Origin: UMGS1613 sp963616135
Lineage (GTDB): Bacteria; Bacillota_I; Bacilli_A; RF39; UBA660
Direction of reading: 5' to 3'
DNA length: 36,915 bases
NCBI GenBank assembly: GCA_963616135.1
Contig: CAVEJT010000003.1
Span: forward strand, 1-36,915
Every line of letters starts with the position of its first letter. The first letter of the stretch is position 1. The position numbers and the translations under genes were made by a program. The notes below the pieces were generated by a model, which was not told the origin of the DNA, did not search any database, and was given only the letters and a program-made list of their open reading frames with translations. Positions 23,057 through 30,187 of the stretch are shown here, piece after piece.

Positions 23057-24319
23057 CTAAAAAAGTTTGACTATATCACTATAAGTGATTGCCACCATCA
23101 AAATCATAAGTAAAATAAATCCAATACTATGAATAGTATTCTCCACTTTAGGATCAACCTTGCTACCCTTTATCTTTTCAATTATAATAAACAACACATG
23201 TCCACCATCAAAGGCAGGTAAAGGTAATAAATTTATAAACCCCACATTTATACATATCAAACACAATAAAGATATAATATTTTTAAATCCATATTTAGAA
23301 TAAATACTTACAACATTAAAAATTCCAACAGGACCTGATAACATACTTAAACTAATCTTTCCAGTAATCAAATAAAAAACTGTAAAAATCATTTGTTCAA
23401 TAGTACTAAAGAACTTAGTAAAAGCATATTTAACAGCTGTAAAAAATCCCTTTGATTCTTTACCTTTAATATAAAAGCCATAACTATATCCTAAAGACTC
23501 ATCATCTGATTTATCACTAACCTCAACATTAACTAAACTTTTCTTACCATTTTCTGATTCAACTTCCATCTTAAACTTATCATCATCTATTTCATCTAAC
23601 TTATTTAATAAATCTAAATAACTAGAAACTTTATTACCATTTATACTAAGAATCTTATCGCCTTTACTTAATCCTTTTAAAGAACTTTCCAAAACAGTTA
23701 AATCAGAAATAGAAAACCCATAATCTTTACCATATAACAAATTAGATTTCCCAACCTTAATAGGGGTTACATCAACTTCATTTCTCTTACCCTTAGAATC
23801 CTTCACAGTCATAGTAAAATCTTTATCTCCTACTATAGTCATTTCTAAAGCTAATTTATCGTAATTATTTACAAAATGAGAATTGATTGCTACTATCTTA
23901 TCACCATCATTTAATCCTTTAATCGTACTACCATTAATATAAACATTATTTAGAGATATTTTACTAAATAATCCTACAAAAAACAATAAAACAATAGAAA
24001 GCAAGAAATTCATCATAACCCCTGCTACCATAATCATAAATCTTTGAAAAGCAGGTTTGTTATTTAATCTCTTATCTTCTGGAATAGACTCGTCTTCATC
24101 TATTTCTTCACCCGCCATTTGAACAAATCCACCTATTGGAAACAATCTTATACAATAATCAGTTTCATCATTTTTTCTATTAAACTTAAATAACCTAGGA
24201 CCCATACCTAAAGAAAATTCATATACATGAACTCCAAACTTTTTAGCAAACATAAAATGTCCCAATTCATGTATAAATACAGTCACTCCTAAAATTAATA
24301 CAAAATAAACTATTGTCAT
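23057..24319 (-). CDS. rseP: Site-2 zinc metalloprotease (RseP/RasP family)
   Basis: Intramembrane protease (M50B) that cuts anti-sigma factors and signal-peptide remnants. HELGH lies in the first membrane helix at about residues 17-21. A second metal motif is in NLLPLPAFDGGHVLF near the C-terminus, and two PDZ-like segments are visible (LNDGDKIVAINSH and LSKGDKILSINGN). The frame extends to an ATG at 24334 that overlaps the cdsA stop as ATGA. AAAGGTGAT sits three bases before the ATG at 24319, which is chosen (420 aa). The cdsA-rseP order is the classical one, but dxr is missing between them. Confidence 0.93.
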   Translation of the reverse strand: MTIVYFVLILGVTVFIHELGHFMFAKKFGVHVYEFSLGMGPRLFKFNRKNDETDYCIRLFPIGGFVQMAGEEIDEDESIPEDKRLNNKPAFQRFMIMVAGVMMNFLLSIVLLFFVGLFSKISLNNVYINGSTIKGLNDGDKIVAINSHFVNNYDKLALEMTIVGDKDFTMTVKDSKGKRNEVDVTPIKVGKSNLLYGKDYGFSISDLTVLESSLKGLSKGDKILSINGNKVSSYLDLLNKLDEIDDDKFKMEVESENGKKSLVNVEVSDKSDDESLGYSYGFYIKGKESKGFFTAVKYAFTKFFSTIEQMIFTVFYLITGKISLSMLSGPVGIFNVVSIYSKYGFKNIISLLCLICINVGFINLLPLPAFDGGHVLFIIIEKIKGSKVDPKVENTIHSIGFILLMILMVAITYSDIVKLF

Positions 24320-24330
24320 CAAATCACCTT

Positions 24331-25131
24331 TCATAATAAATTCATAAAAAATGTAAATGTTATCATTACAAAAATTATGCTGTCAAATCTATCCAAAACT
24401 CCACCATGTCCTGGCATTATATTTGAAAAATCTTTTACTTTATAAGTTCGTTTTATAGCTGAAAAGAATAAATCGCCTAATTGCCCTATTAAACTTAATA
24501 ACAAAACCACAAAAGCAACAGCAAAAATAGAAGCATTCGTGTTTATTACAGTTAAATAATAAACAGTACAAACAAAAGTGCCTACTACACTACCAATTAT
24601 TGTTCCTTCCCAAGTTTTATTAGGAGAAATAACTTTTAATAATTTAGTCTTACCAATAAGTCTTCCACCAAAATAAGCATAAGAATCAGTAATTATTGTT
24701 ATCAAAAATAAAAATATAATCAAATCTAATCCTTTAGATCTATACATATAAAATAGTGACATAGAACACCCTAAAAACAACACACCACCAAGCATATAAA
24801 AAGCATCTTTTATACTATAAATCTTTTCATTATGATAAAATATAACAGGAGATAAAATAAATAAAAATAACCCTGACACAATTCTATAATCAATTAAAAA
24901 ATTTAAATCACTATTTAAAGTATTACCAAAATATAAAAGTGTAATAGCAATATAAGAAATTAACCTAATAAAATCTGGTATCTTTCTAGTATCCTGTCTT
25001 ACCTTCATAAACTCCCTTAACCCTAAAAGAGTTAAAATATAAAATGCAGCATTAAAAACCCTACCACCAACAATAAAAATAGGTATAAAAATCATAAATG
25101 CTACAATAGCACTAATTACTCTTTGCTTCAT
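24331..25131 (-). CDS. cdsA: Phosphatidate cytidylyltransferase
   Basis: Polytopic membrane enzyme making CDP-diacylglycerol for phospholipids. The C-terminal signature is present: SPNKTWEGTIIGS, then GQLGDLFFSAIKR and MPGHGGVLDRFDS. About seven to eight membrane segments. The frame runs upstream to 25173 inside the promoter, so that start is impossible; ATG 25131 follows GGAGGATAAT (266 aa, normal). First gene of the cdsA-rseP-ABC exporter operon; uppS, its usual upstream partner, is absent. Confidence 0.95.
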   Translation of the reverse strand: MKQRVISAIVAFMIFIPIFIVGGRVFNAAFYILTLLGLREFMKVRQDTRKIPDFIRLISYIAITLLYFGNTLNSDLNFLIDYRIVSGLFLFILSPVIFYHNEKIYSIKDAFYMLGGVLFLGCSMSLFYMYRSKGLDLIIFLFLITIITDSYAYFGGRLIGKTKLLKVISPNKTWEGTIIGSVVGTFVCTVYYLTVINTNASIFAVAFVVLLLSLIGQLGDLFFSAIKRTYKVKDFSNIMPGHGGVLDRFDSIIFVMITFTFFMNLL

Positions 25132-25155
25132 ATTATCCTCCAAGTCTATAATATA

Positions 25156-25184
25156 ATTATAATATATAAACAAAATTATTACAA
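25156..25184 (-). promoter_or_regulatory. Sigma-A promoter of the cdsA operon
   Basis: Minus strand TTGTAA (25184-25179), 17 bases, consensus TATAAT (25161-25156), 25 bases before the chosen cdsA ATG. It also shows that the longer cdsA frame starting at 25173 cannot be used. Confidence 0.65.
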
Positions 25185-25191
25185 CAAATAT

Positions 25192-25220
25192 AAGAAAAAA
25201 AATTGGATTACTCCAATTTT
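25192..25220 (-). terminator. Terminator of rpsP-khpA
   Basis: Minus strand AAAATTGGA pairs perfectly with TCCAATTTT around GTAA, then a T run. Overlaps the khpA stop. Confidence 0.9.
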
Positions 25221-25461
25221 ATAATGAATCAATATTAATTCTAACTCTACCCAATTTCTTAGTATAAGCTGCAGCTTGAACTATAGTACGAATTGAGTTA
25301 GCAATACTTCCACCTTTTCCAATAATAGCACTCATATAATCATTAGGTACTAAAATTTGAATAACAGTATCACCTTCAGCATCTATTTTTTTTACACTAA
25401 TATCTTCTACCTCAGGTAATAATTCTTTCACTAAAAACTCTGTTAAACTAACTAATTCCAT
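25219..25461 (-). CDS. khpA: KhpA-type KH-domain RNA-binding protein
   Basis: Single KH domain of 80 residues with the GxxG loop in IIGKGGSIANSIRTI. KhpA binds RNA, usually as a partner of KhpB/Jag. It is directly downstream of rpsP (two-base gap), the standard Firmicutes arrangement. rimM and trmD, which normally follow, lie about 14 kb away here. Confidence 0.95.
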   Translation of the reverse strand: MELVSLTEFLVKELLPEVEDISVKKIDAEGDTVIQILVPNDYMSAIIGKGGSIANSIRTIVQAAAYTKKLGRVRINIDSL

Positions 25462-25463
25462 AA

Positions 25464-25766
25464 TTATTTACCAGCCTTTTCAGTTTTTTTAGCTTTCTTA
25501 GCCATTTTAGCCTCATGGAACTCTTTAAGTATTCCTTCTTTACTTAAAAGATCTCTAACTGTATCAGTTGGCATAGCTCCATCATTTAACCATTTCAAAG
25601 CTAAATCTTTATCTACTTTTACTACAGCTGGAGTTTCTATTGGATTATAGTATCCAATTTCTTCTATAAATCTACCATCTCTAGGAAATCTAGAATCTGC
25701 AACAACTATACGATAAAAAGGTCTTTTTTTAGCTCCCATTCTCTTTAATCTCATTTTAACTGCCAT
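25464..25766 (-). CDS. rpsP: 30S ribosomal protein S16
   Basis: The start AVKMRLKRMGAKKRPFYRIVV with PRDGRFIEEIGYYNP is unmistakable S16. The last 20 residues are a Lys/Ala-rich tail. Length 100 aa. GGAGGTG lies before the ATG; the promoter is close to consensus. Confidence 0.98.
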   Translation of the reverse strand: MAVKMRLKRMGAKKRPFYRIVVADSRFPRDGRFIEEIGYYNPIETPAVVKVDKDLALKWLNDGAMPTDTVRDLLSKEGILKEFHEAKMAKKAKKTEKAGK

Positions 25767-25790
25767 AAAGCACCTCCATTCACTAAATAC

Positions 25791-25819
25791 ATTTTAGCAA
25801 ATAATTATATAGTTGTCAA
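25791..25819 (-). promoter_or_regulatory. Strong sigma-A promoter of rpsP
   Basis: Minus strand consensus TTGACA (25819-25814), 17 bases, TGC-TAAAAT (-10 at 25796-25791, extended -10). 24 bases before the ATG. Confidence 0.88.
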
Positions 25820-25838
25820 CCTATTTTAGTTAACTTAA

Positions 25839-25858
25839 TAAAAAAGTACATTAGTACT
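25839..25858 (-). terminator. Terminator of cotE
   Basis: Minus strand AGTAC pairs with GTACT around TAAT (extended by A-T pairs), then TTTTT. Overlaps the cotE stop codon. Confidence 0.6.
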
Positions 25859-26387
25859 ATTTTATAAAATCATCTTTAACTTTATCTATTTCCTCTTCAT
25901 CCTTAGAAGTTAGTTCATCATCTAACTCATCCCATGGCTCTTCATCTTCTTCAATAGCTATTTTAACCTTAGTTTCTCCAACAACTTCAACACCTAATTC
26001 CTTTTCGATATCAAAAGTTATATTCTTGCCATTAATATTTACCCCTGAGCAACTTGGTTGTTTTAAAGTTTGAACAATTATATCAGTATCACTAGATAAA
26101 TCTGCACTTTCCCTTAATCTTACATTAAATAAATCATTATAAGAGATATTTTTATTTACAACAGTAGTTTTAGAATCATTATCATATGAATACCATATAT
26201 TAACATCATAAGAACCACTAACACCTATCTTATCATTAGTCTTATATCCCTTAAATTTATGGTTAATTACCCAACACCCTAAAATTGTTGTAGGTGTATT
26301 ATCTACTGATATACTATAGTTATCTTTAAAAAATTTCTTACCCTTACCAATAATTGCTTTAGTAACTATTTCCTTATATAATGACAT
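25857..26387 (-). CDS. cotE: Outer spore coat morphogenetic protein CotE
   Basis: Organises the outer spore coat around the forespore. Residues 1-140 follow Bacillus CotE closely: YKEIVTKAIIGKGKKF, TILGCWVINHKFKGYK, the VNIWYSYDNDSKTTVV core and LKQPSCSGVNI, then VEVVGETKVKI. The acidic C-terminus (DEEPWDELDDEL onward) is also like Bacillus. 176 aa versus about 181. The frame reaches 26447 through the upstream terminator, but AGGAGTGAT stands three bases before ATG 26387. A CATATATTA element (26405-26413, minus) resembles a sigma-K/sigma-E -10, but no -35 is clear. CotE points to Bacilli rather than Clostridia. Confidence 0.95.
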   Translation of the reverse strand: MSLYKEIVTKAIIGKGKKFFKDNYSISVDNTPTTILGCWVINHKFKGYKTNDKIGVSGSYDVNIWYSYDNDSKTTVVNKNISYNDLFNVRLRESADLSSDTDIIVQTLKQPSCSGVNINGKNITFDIEKELGVEVVGETKVKIAIEEDEEPWDELDDELTSKDEEEIDKVKDDFIK

Positions 26388-26433
26388 ATTATCACTCCTC
26401 AATTTAATATATGAAAGAAAAACTAAAAAATGC

Positions 26434-26462
26434 AAAAAAAAGCACACAACCGTGCCTTTTTA
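26434..26462 (-). terminator. Terminator of the zinc-ribbon protein gene
   Basis: Minus strand AAAAGGCAC pairs with GTGCTTTT (one bulged G) across GGTTGT, then a run of T. Confidence 0.8.
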
Positions 26463-26470
26463 AAAATATA

Positions 26471-27919
26471 TTAATTTAAATAATTATTTTGATCAAATGT
26501 ATTATCTTGAGCTTCTACATCATCTTGAGTAAAAGTACTATTATTATTAAAATATGTAGCAAAATCCATTGTTGTATATAGTACATCACTAGGAATATTA
26601 ACAGTTGTACTACCTAAATCAATAAATTCCATACTTAATACTGCCTTTGATACAGAATCATCATCTATATATTTAGATAAATCAATTGATATTTTTTGCA
26701 ATTCATTTGATTTATTAATATAAAAATCAATATTAATACCTTTTTCTAAAATATCACTATAACTTGAATCTTTAACTAAACTATCTATATCTTCTTTTTC
26801 AGTATCACTTAATTCTGAATCAATCTTACTCATAAGAGAATTATCTATAATAAGTTGATAATGTCTAACACCATTCGATTCATCAATATATTTAAAACTT
26901 TCAGAATCTAATACATCAGATGCATCAAAAGAATCAAAATCTAAATCATCGTCTTCATCTTTAAAATCAGATAAATTAATCATATAATATAACCAAGTAT
27001 CTGTATCAGATTTAGTAAACCCTAATAAATCAACTAAACTAGATTTTGCATATAAAGTAATATCATCCTTATTTCCTTTTGCATACACACTCATTTCGTC
27101 AAAGAAAACAGATTTATTTAATTTTGCTTCAAAATTATACTCATCTCCTGATTTTGCATATTTAAAGTCAGCTGATAAATTAATAGAATCTGCTTGTGCA
27201 CTTTCAATCAAAGCACTAAGTCTAATAGTTCCACTTTCTTTTCCTTTTGAAATATAATTATTAACAGCCTTATTTAAAACAGAAACAGTATTTTTATTTT
27301 TATTGCCAAAAACTAATAATACTATCAAAGTACTTACAACTAAAAGAGCTGCAACACCAATTATAATTCCAATAACCATATTATTTTTCTTTTTAGTTGG
27401 TTCCTTTGGGCTATTAGGTTCTACTGGTGGAATTGGATTTACACCAGCAACAGGTGAGTTCACTGTACTCTGTATATTTGAATTAACTGGGCCAGTTCCA
27501 TTATTTTCAAATACATTTTGAACAACTGGCACATCTTGCGTATTATTTATAGTTGGATTCAAATTAGTATTATTAGTCATTCCCACACTATTTAAATTAT
27601 TATCATTATTAATATTATTAGAAATAGTTCCATTAACATTTTCCATAGGTACTGGATTCACTTGTTGATTAATTTGATTTATTGAATTTTCATTAGGAAC
27701 AATACCCTCACTACTATTACTTGTCTGATTTAACGTAGAACTACTATCTACTGTAGGCACATTCATACCCACATTATTTGGTACTGTATTATTTACAGCA
27801 TTTTCCACCATACCAGCACCACTTGGAACTGGATTTACATCATTTGATACTTTATTGCCACAATACCCACAAAATAATGATTTGTCATCTATTGTCGCAC
27901 CACATTTATTACATATCAT
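26471..27919 (-). CDS. Zinc-ribbon, single-span membrane protein with outer domain
   Basis: A four-Cys zinc ribbon (CNKCG and CGYCG, Cys 3, 6, 17, 20) opens the protein. It is followed by about 150 residues of Asn/Val/Pro-rich low-complexity linker, one membrane helix at about 182-205 preceded by KKKNN, and a 275-residue acidic outer domain. The outer domain has DDDLDFDSFDASD and repeated beta-strand-like segments similar in plan to lipoprotein-type domains that bind polymers. Similar zinc-ribbon/linker/TM proteins are common in low-GC gut bacteria, but their function is unknown. AGGAGTGAT precedes the ATG by three bases; own promoter and terminator. Confidence 0.8.
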   Translation of the reverse strand: MICNKCGATIDDKSLFCGYCGNKVSNDVNPVPSGAGMVENAVNNTVPNNVGMNVPTVDSSSTLNQTSNSSEGIVPNENSINQINQQVNPVPMENVNGTISNNINNDNNLNSVGMTNNTNLNPTINNTQDVPVVQNVFENNGTGPVNSNIQSTVNSPVAGVNPIPPVEPNSPKEPTKKKNNMVIGIIIGVAALLVVSTLIVLLVFGNKNKNTVSVLNKAVNNYISKGKESGTIRLSALIESAQADSINLSADFKYAKSGDEYNFEAKLNKSVFFDEMSVYAKGNKDDITLYAKSSLVDLLGFTKSDTDTWLYYMINLSDFKDEDDDLDFDSFDASDVLDSESFKYIDESNGVRHYQLIIDNSLMSKIDSELSDTEKEDIDSLVKDSSYSDILEKGINIDFYINKSNELQKISIDLSKYIDDDSVSKAVLSMEFIDLGSTTVNIPSDVLYTTMDFATYFNNNSTFTQDDVEAQDNTFDQNNYLN

Positions 27920-27945
27920 CCTATCACTCCTCTATTATATATTAA

Positions 27946-27954
27946 ATTATATCA
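27946..27954 (-). promoter_or_regulatory. Extended -10 promoter of the zinc-ribbon gene
   Basis: Minus strand TGA-TATAAT, 26 bases before the ATG, directly after the miaB terminator. No good -35. Confidence 0.5.
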
Positions 27955-27962
27955 TAAAAATG

Positions 27963-27991
27963 CAAAAAAAAGTATAACTTTTTATACTTTT
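27963..27991 (-). terminator. Terminator of miaB
   Basis: Minus strand AAAAGTATAA pairs perfectly with TTATACTTTT around AAAG, then TTTT. Confidence 0.85.
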
Positions 27992-28002
27992 ATTCATTTT
28001 CT

Positions 28003-29421
28003 TTAATTTTCTATCTCACCATCAAGACTCCAAGTTTTAACACCCGTAATTTTTACATTGACAATTTTACCTAACATGTTAGGATCAGCCTCTACATTCA
28101 CAAGCTTCATAGTATCAGTATATCCCATAAGTTTACCTTCTTTTTCACTTAATCCCTCTAACAATACTGGTACAACACAATTTAAATACTTTTGATTAGC
28201 TTCATTCGCATACTTGTTTACTATATCATTTAACTTATATAATCTTTGATTTTTTTCTTCTTCTGTTAATTTGTTTTCCATACGTGCAGCTGGAGTTCCT
28301 TCACGAGGTGAATATATAAAAGTAAATGCTGAATCAAATTTACAAGTATTTACTACATCAAGGGTATCATTAAAATCTTTTTCATCTTCTCCTGGAAAAG
28401 CAACAATTATATCAGTTGTTATTGAACAATTTGGTATCTTATTTTTTATTTTATTAAACAACTCAATATATTGCTCTTTAGTATACCTTCTACCCATAAG
28501 TTTTAATATCTTATCACTACCAGATTGAAGTGGAAGATGTATATATGGCATTATATTATCATATTTAGCTATAATATTTATCATTTTATCATCAAAATCC
28601 CATGGATGTGATGTAACAAATCTAATTCTCTCTATCCCTGTTAGGGCTGTATCTTCTAGTAAATCACCCATAGTATATTCAATACCCAAATCTTTACCAT
28701 ATGCATTAACATTTTGTCCTAATAAAGTAACTTCCTTATAACCATCCTTAACTAATTCTTTTATTTCTTTTAAAATATCTTCTGGTAATCTTGAACGTTG
28801 TTTACCTCTAGTATATGGAACAATACAATAAGTACAAAACTTATCACAACCATACATAATATTAACCCAAGCCTTATACTTAGAATCTCTCTTAACAGGG
28901 ATATTTTCATAAACATCCCCTTCTATACTAAGAACATCAATTTCTTGAGTTTTATTCTCCATTGATTCCTTTAATATATTTGGAAGCTTATGTAGATTAT
29001 GGGTACCAAAAACAATATCAACCCATGAATATTTACTCTTAATACTGTCTACTACATTTTCTTCTTGAGCCATACATCCGCATATACCACATATAATATT
29101 AGGTTTTTCTTCTTTTAAATGTTTAACACGTCCCAAAAAGCCAAACATTTTATTATGTGCATTTTCCCTTATCGCACAAGTATTTAAAATAATTATATCA
29201 GCATCCTCAAATATATCAGTACAAATAAATCCCATATCTTCAAGCATAGCAGCTAATACCTCACTATCATGAACATTCATTTGACATCCATAAGTTTTTA
29301 AAAAATACTTTTTACCTTTACCTAAACATTTCATATTTTCTGGTACTTTATAATCATTTCTAATAATTTTAACTTCTTTTTTTGTTCTATTTTTTGCTTC
29401 TTTTAAATTTGGTAAATTCAA
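28003..29421 (-). CDS. miaB: tRNA-2-methylthio-N6-dimethylallyladenosine synthase
   Basis: Radical-SAM methylthiotransferase acting on i6A37 of tRNAs. The N-terminal cluster domain has KTYGCQMNVHDSE, NTCAIREN and GCMAQEE; the radical SAM domain has CDKFCTYCIVPYTRGKQRSR (CxxxCxxC); a C-terminal TRAM domain is present. The open frame starts at a GTG (29454) that lies inside the promoter. The promoter -10 and an AAGGAAG ribosome site leave the TTG at 29421 as the best start (472 aa); a GTG at 29430 is the alternative. Confidence 0.95.
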   Translation of the reverse strand: MNLPNLKEAKNRTKKEVKIIRNDYKVPENMKCLGKGKKYFLKTYGCQMNVHDSEVLAAMLEDMGFICTDIFEDADIIILNTCAIRENAHNKMFGFLGRVKHLKEEKPNIICGICGCMAQEENVVDSIKSKYSWVDIVFGTHNLHKLPNILKESMENKTQEIDVLSIEGDVYENIPVKRDSKYKAWVNIMYGCDKFCTYCIVPYTRGKQRSRLPEDILKEIKELVKDGYKEVTLLGQNVNAYGKDLGIEYTMGDLLEDTALTGIERIRFVTSHPWDFDDKMINIIAKYDNIMPYIHLPLQSGSDKILKLMGRRYTKEQYIELFNKIKNKIPNCSITTDIIVAFPGEDEKDFNDTLDVVNTCKFDSAFTFIYSPREGTPAARMENKLTEEEKNQRLYKLNDIVNKYANEANQKYLNCVVPVLLEGLSEKEGKLMGYTDTMKLVNVEADPNMLGKIVNVKITGVKTWSLDGEIEN

Positions 29422-29444
29422 ACATACCACTTCCTTCGTATAAA

Positions 29445-29473
29445 ATAATAACACATTTTATTATTTTAGGCAA
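29445..29473 (-). promoter_or_regulatory. Sigma-A promoter of miaB
   Basis: Minus strand TTGCCT (29473-29468), 17 bases, TGT-TATTAT (-10 at 29450-29445, extended). Confidence 0.7.
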
Positions 29474-29527
29474 TAAAATTTAATTCATTTTTAAGTACAT
29501 AATAGCTTATATTATATTGGTGATAAA

Positions 29528-29785
29528 ATGTTCTATAATAACGAAATACTTAGGATTGCTAGAATATTAGGAATTGATTTTACTAAATTTAGTTTTGAAG
29601 ATTTTAAAGAAGGAATAAATGTTGAATTAGAGCATGGATTAATTAATCCTATTACTAACGTGACAAACAACGATTTACTTAAAACAGCTAAAATTGCTCT
29701 TGCTCATTTAAATGAATTTCCAAATTATTATAATAAAAATTATGGAATAAAAGTATTTGAAGAATTTTTAAAAAAGAAAAAATAA
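29528..29785 (+). CDS. DUF5661-like small protein
   Basis: The only plus-strand gene. The core FKEGINVELEHGLINPITNV, then TNNDLLKTAKIALAHLNEFPNYY, is the pattern of the DUF5661 family found in many bacteria and phages; function unknown. 85 aa, cytoplasmic, alpha-helical. GGTGAT lies three bases before the ATG. It is divergent from miaB and convergent with the response regulator gene; a shared hairpin covers its stop codon. Confidence 0.88.
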   Translation: MFYNNEILRIARILGIDFTKFSFEDFKEGINVELEHGLINPITNVTNNDLLKTAKIALAHLNEFPNYYNKNYGIKVFEEFLKKKK

Positions 29786-29805
29786 AGTAACTTCACTTTA
29801 TTTTT
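29778..29805. terminator. Bidirectional terminator between the DUF5661 gene and the receiver gene
   Basis: AAAAATAAAGT pairs with ACTTTATTTTT (11 perfect pairs) around a six-base loop, with T-rich tails on both strands. Serves both convergent units. Confidence 0.8.
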
Positions 29806-29812
29806 ATCTAAT

Positions 29813-30187
29813 TTATTTATAATTTTCCATTTTACTAACTACATTCTTAATATTATCTACTCCAAAAGGTTTATTTAACAAATCTACAATTTCATAAGTA
29901 AAAGCTTTATCAATAGTCTCCTTAGAATCATCTCCACTTATTATAGATACAGGAATTCTTTTAAACAAATTATTATTTTTAAAATAATTTAACACATAAA
30001 ATCCGTCAGTACCTGGCATATTTAAATCAAGTAATAGTCCTACTATTTCTCTATCTTTATCCTGTACAATTAAATCAGTTGCTTCCCTACCATTACTAGC
30101 TTTTAAAACTTCATAATCTTCAGCAAGAGCCTTAGCTATAATATTTTTTATAATTTCTGAATCATCTGCTACTAATATCTTTTTCAT
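29813..30187 (-). CDS. Stand-alone response regulator receiver (CheY-like)
   Basis: One REC domain, 124 aa. ADDSE (acidic pair near residues 8-9), phosphoacceptor Asp in LLLDLNMPGTDG, Ser in IISGDD, and Lys in LLNKPF are all present. There is no output domain, so it works through protein contact or as a phosphate relay. It overlaps the hybrid kinase gene by 26 bases, and the pair probably forms a phosphorelay: kinase, internal REC, Hpt, then this REC (inference). Confidence 0.93.
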   Translation of the reverse strand: MKKILVADDSEIIKNIIAKALAEDYEVLKASNGREATDLIVQDKDREIVGLLLDLNMPGTDGFYVLNYFKNNNLFKRIPVSIISGDDSKETIDKAFTYEIVDLLNKPFGVDNIKNVVSKMENYK

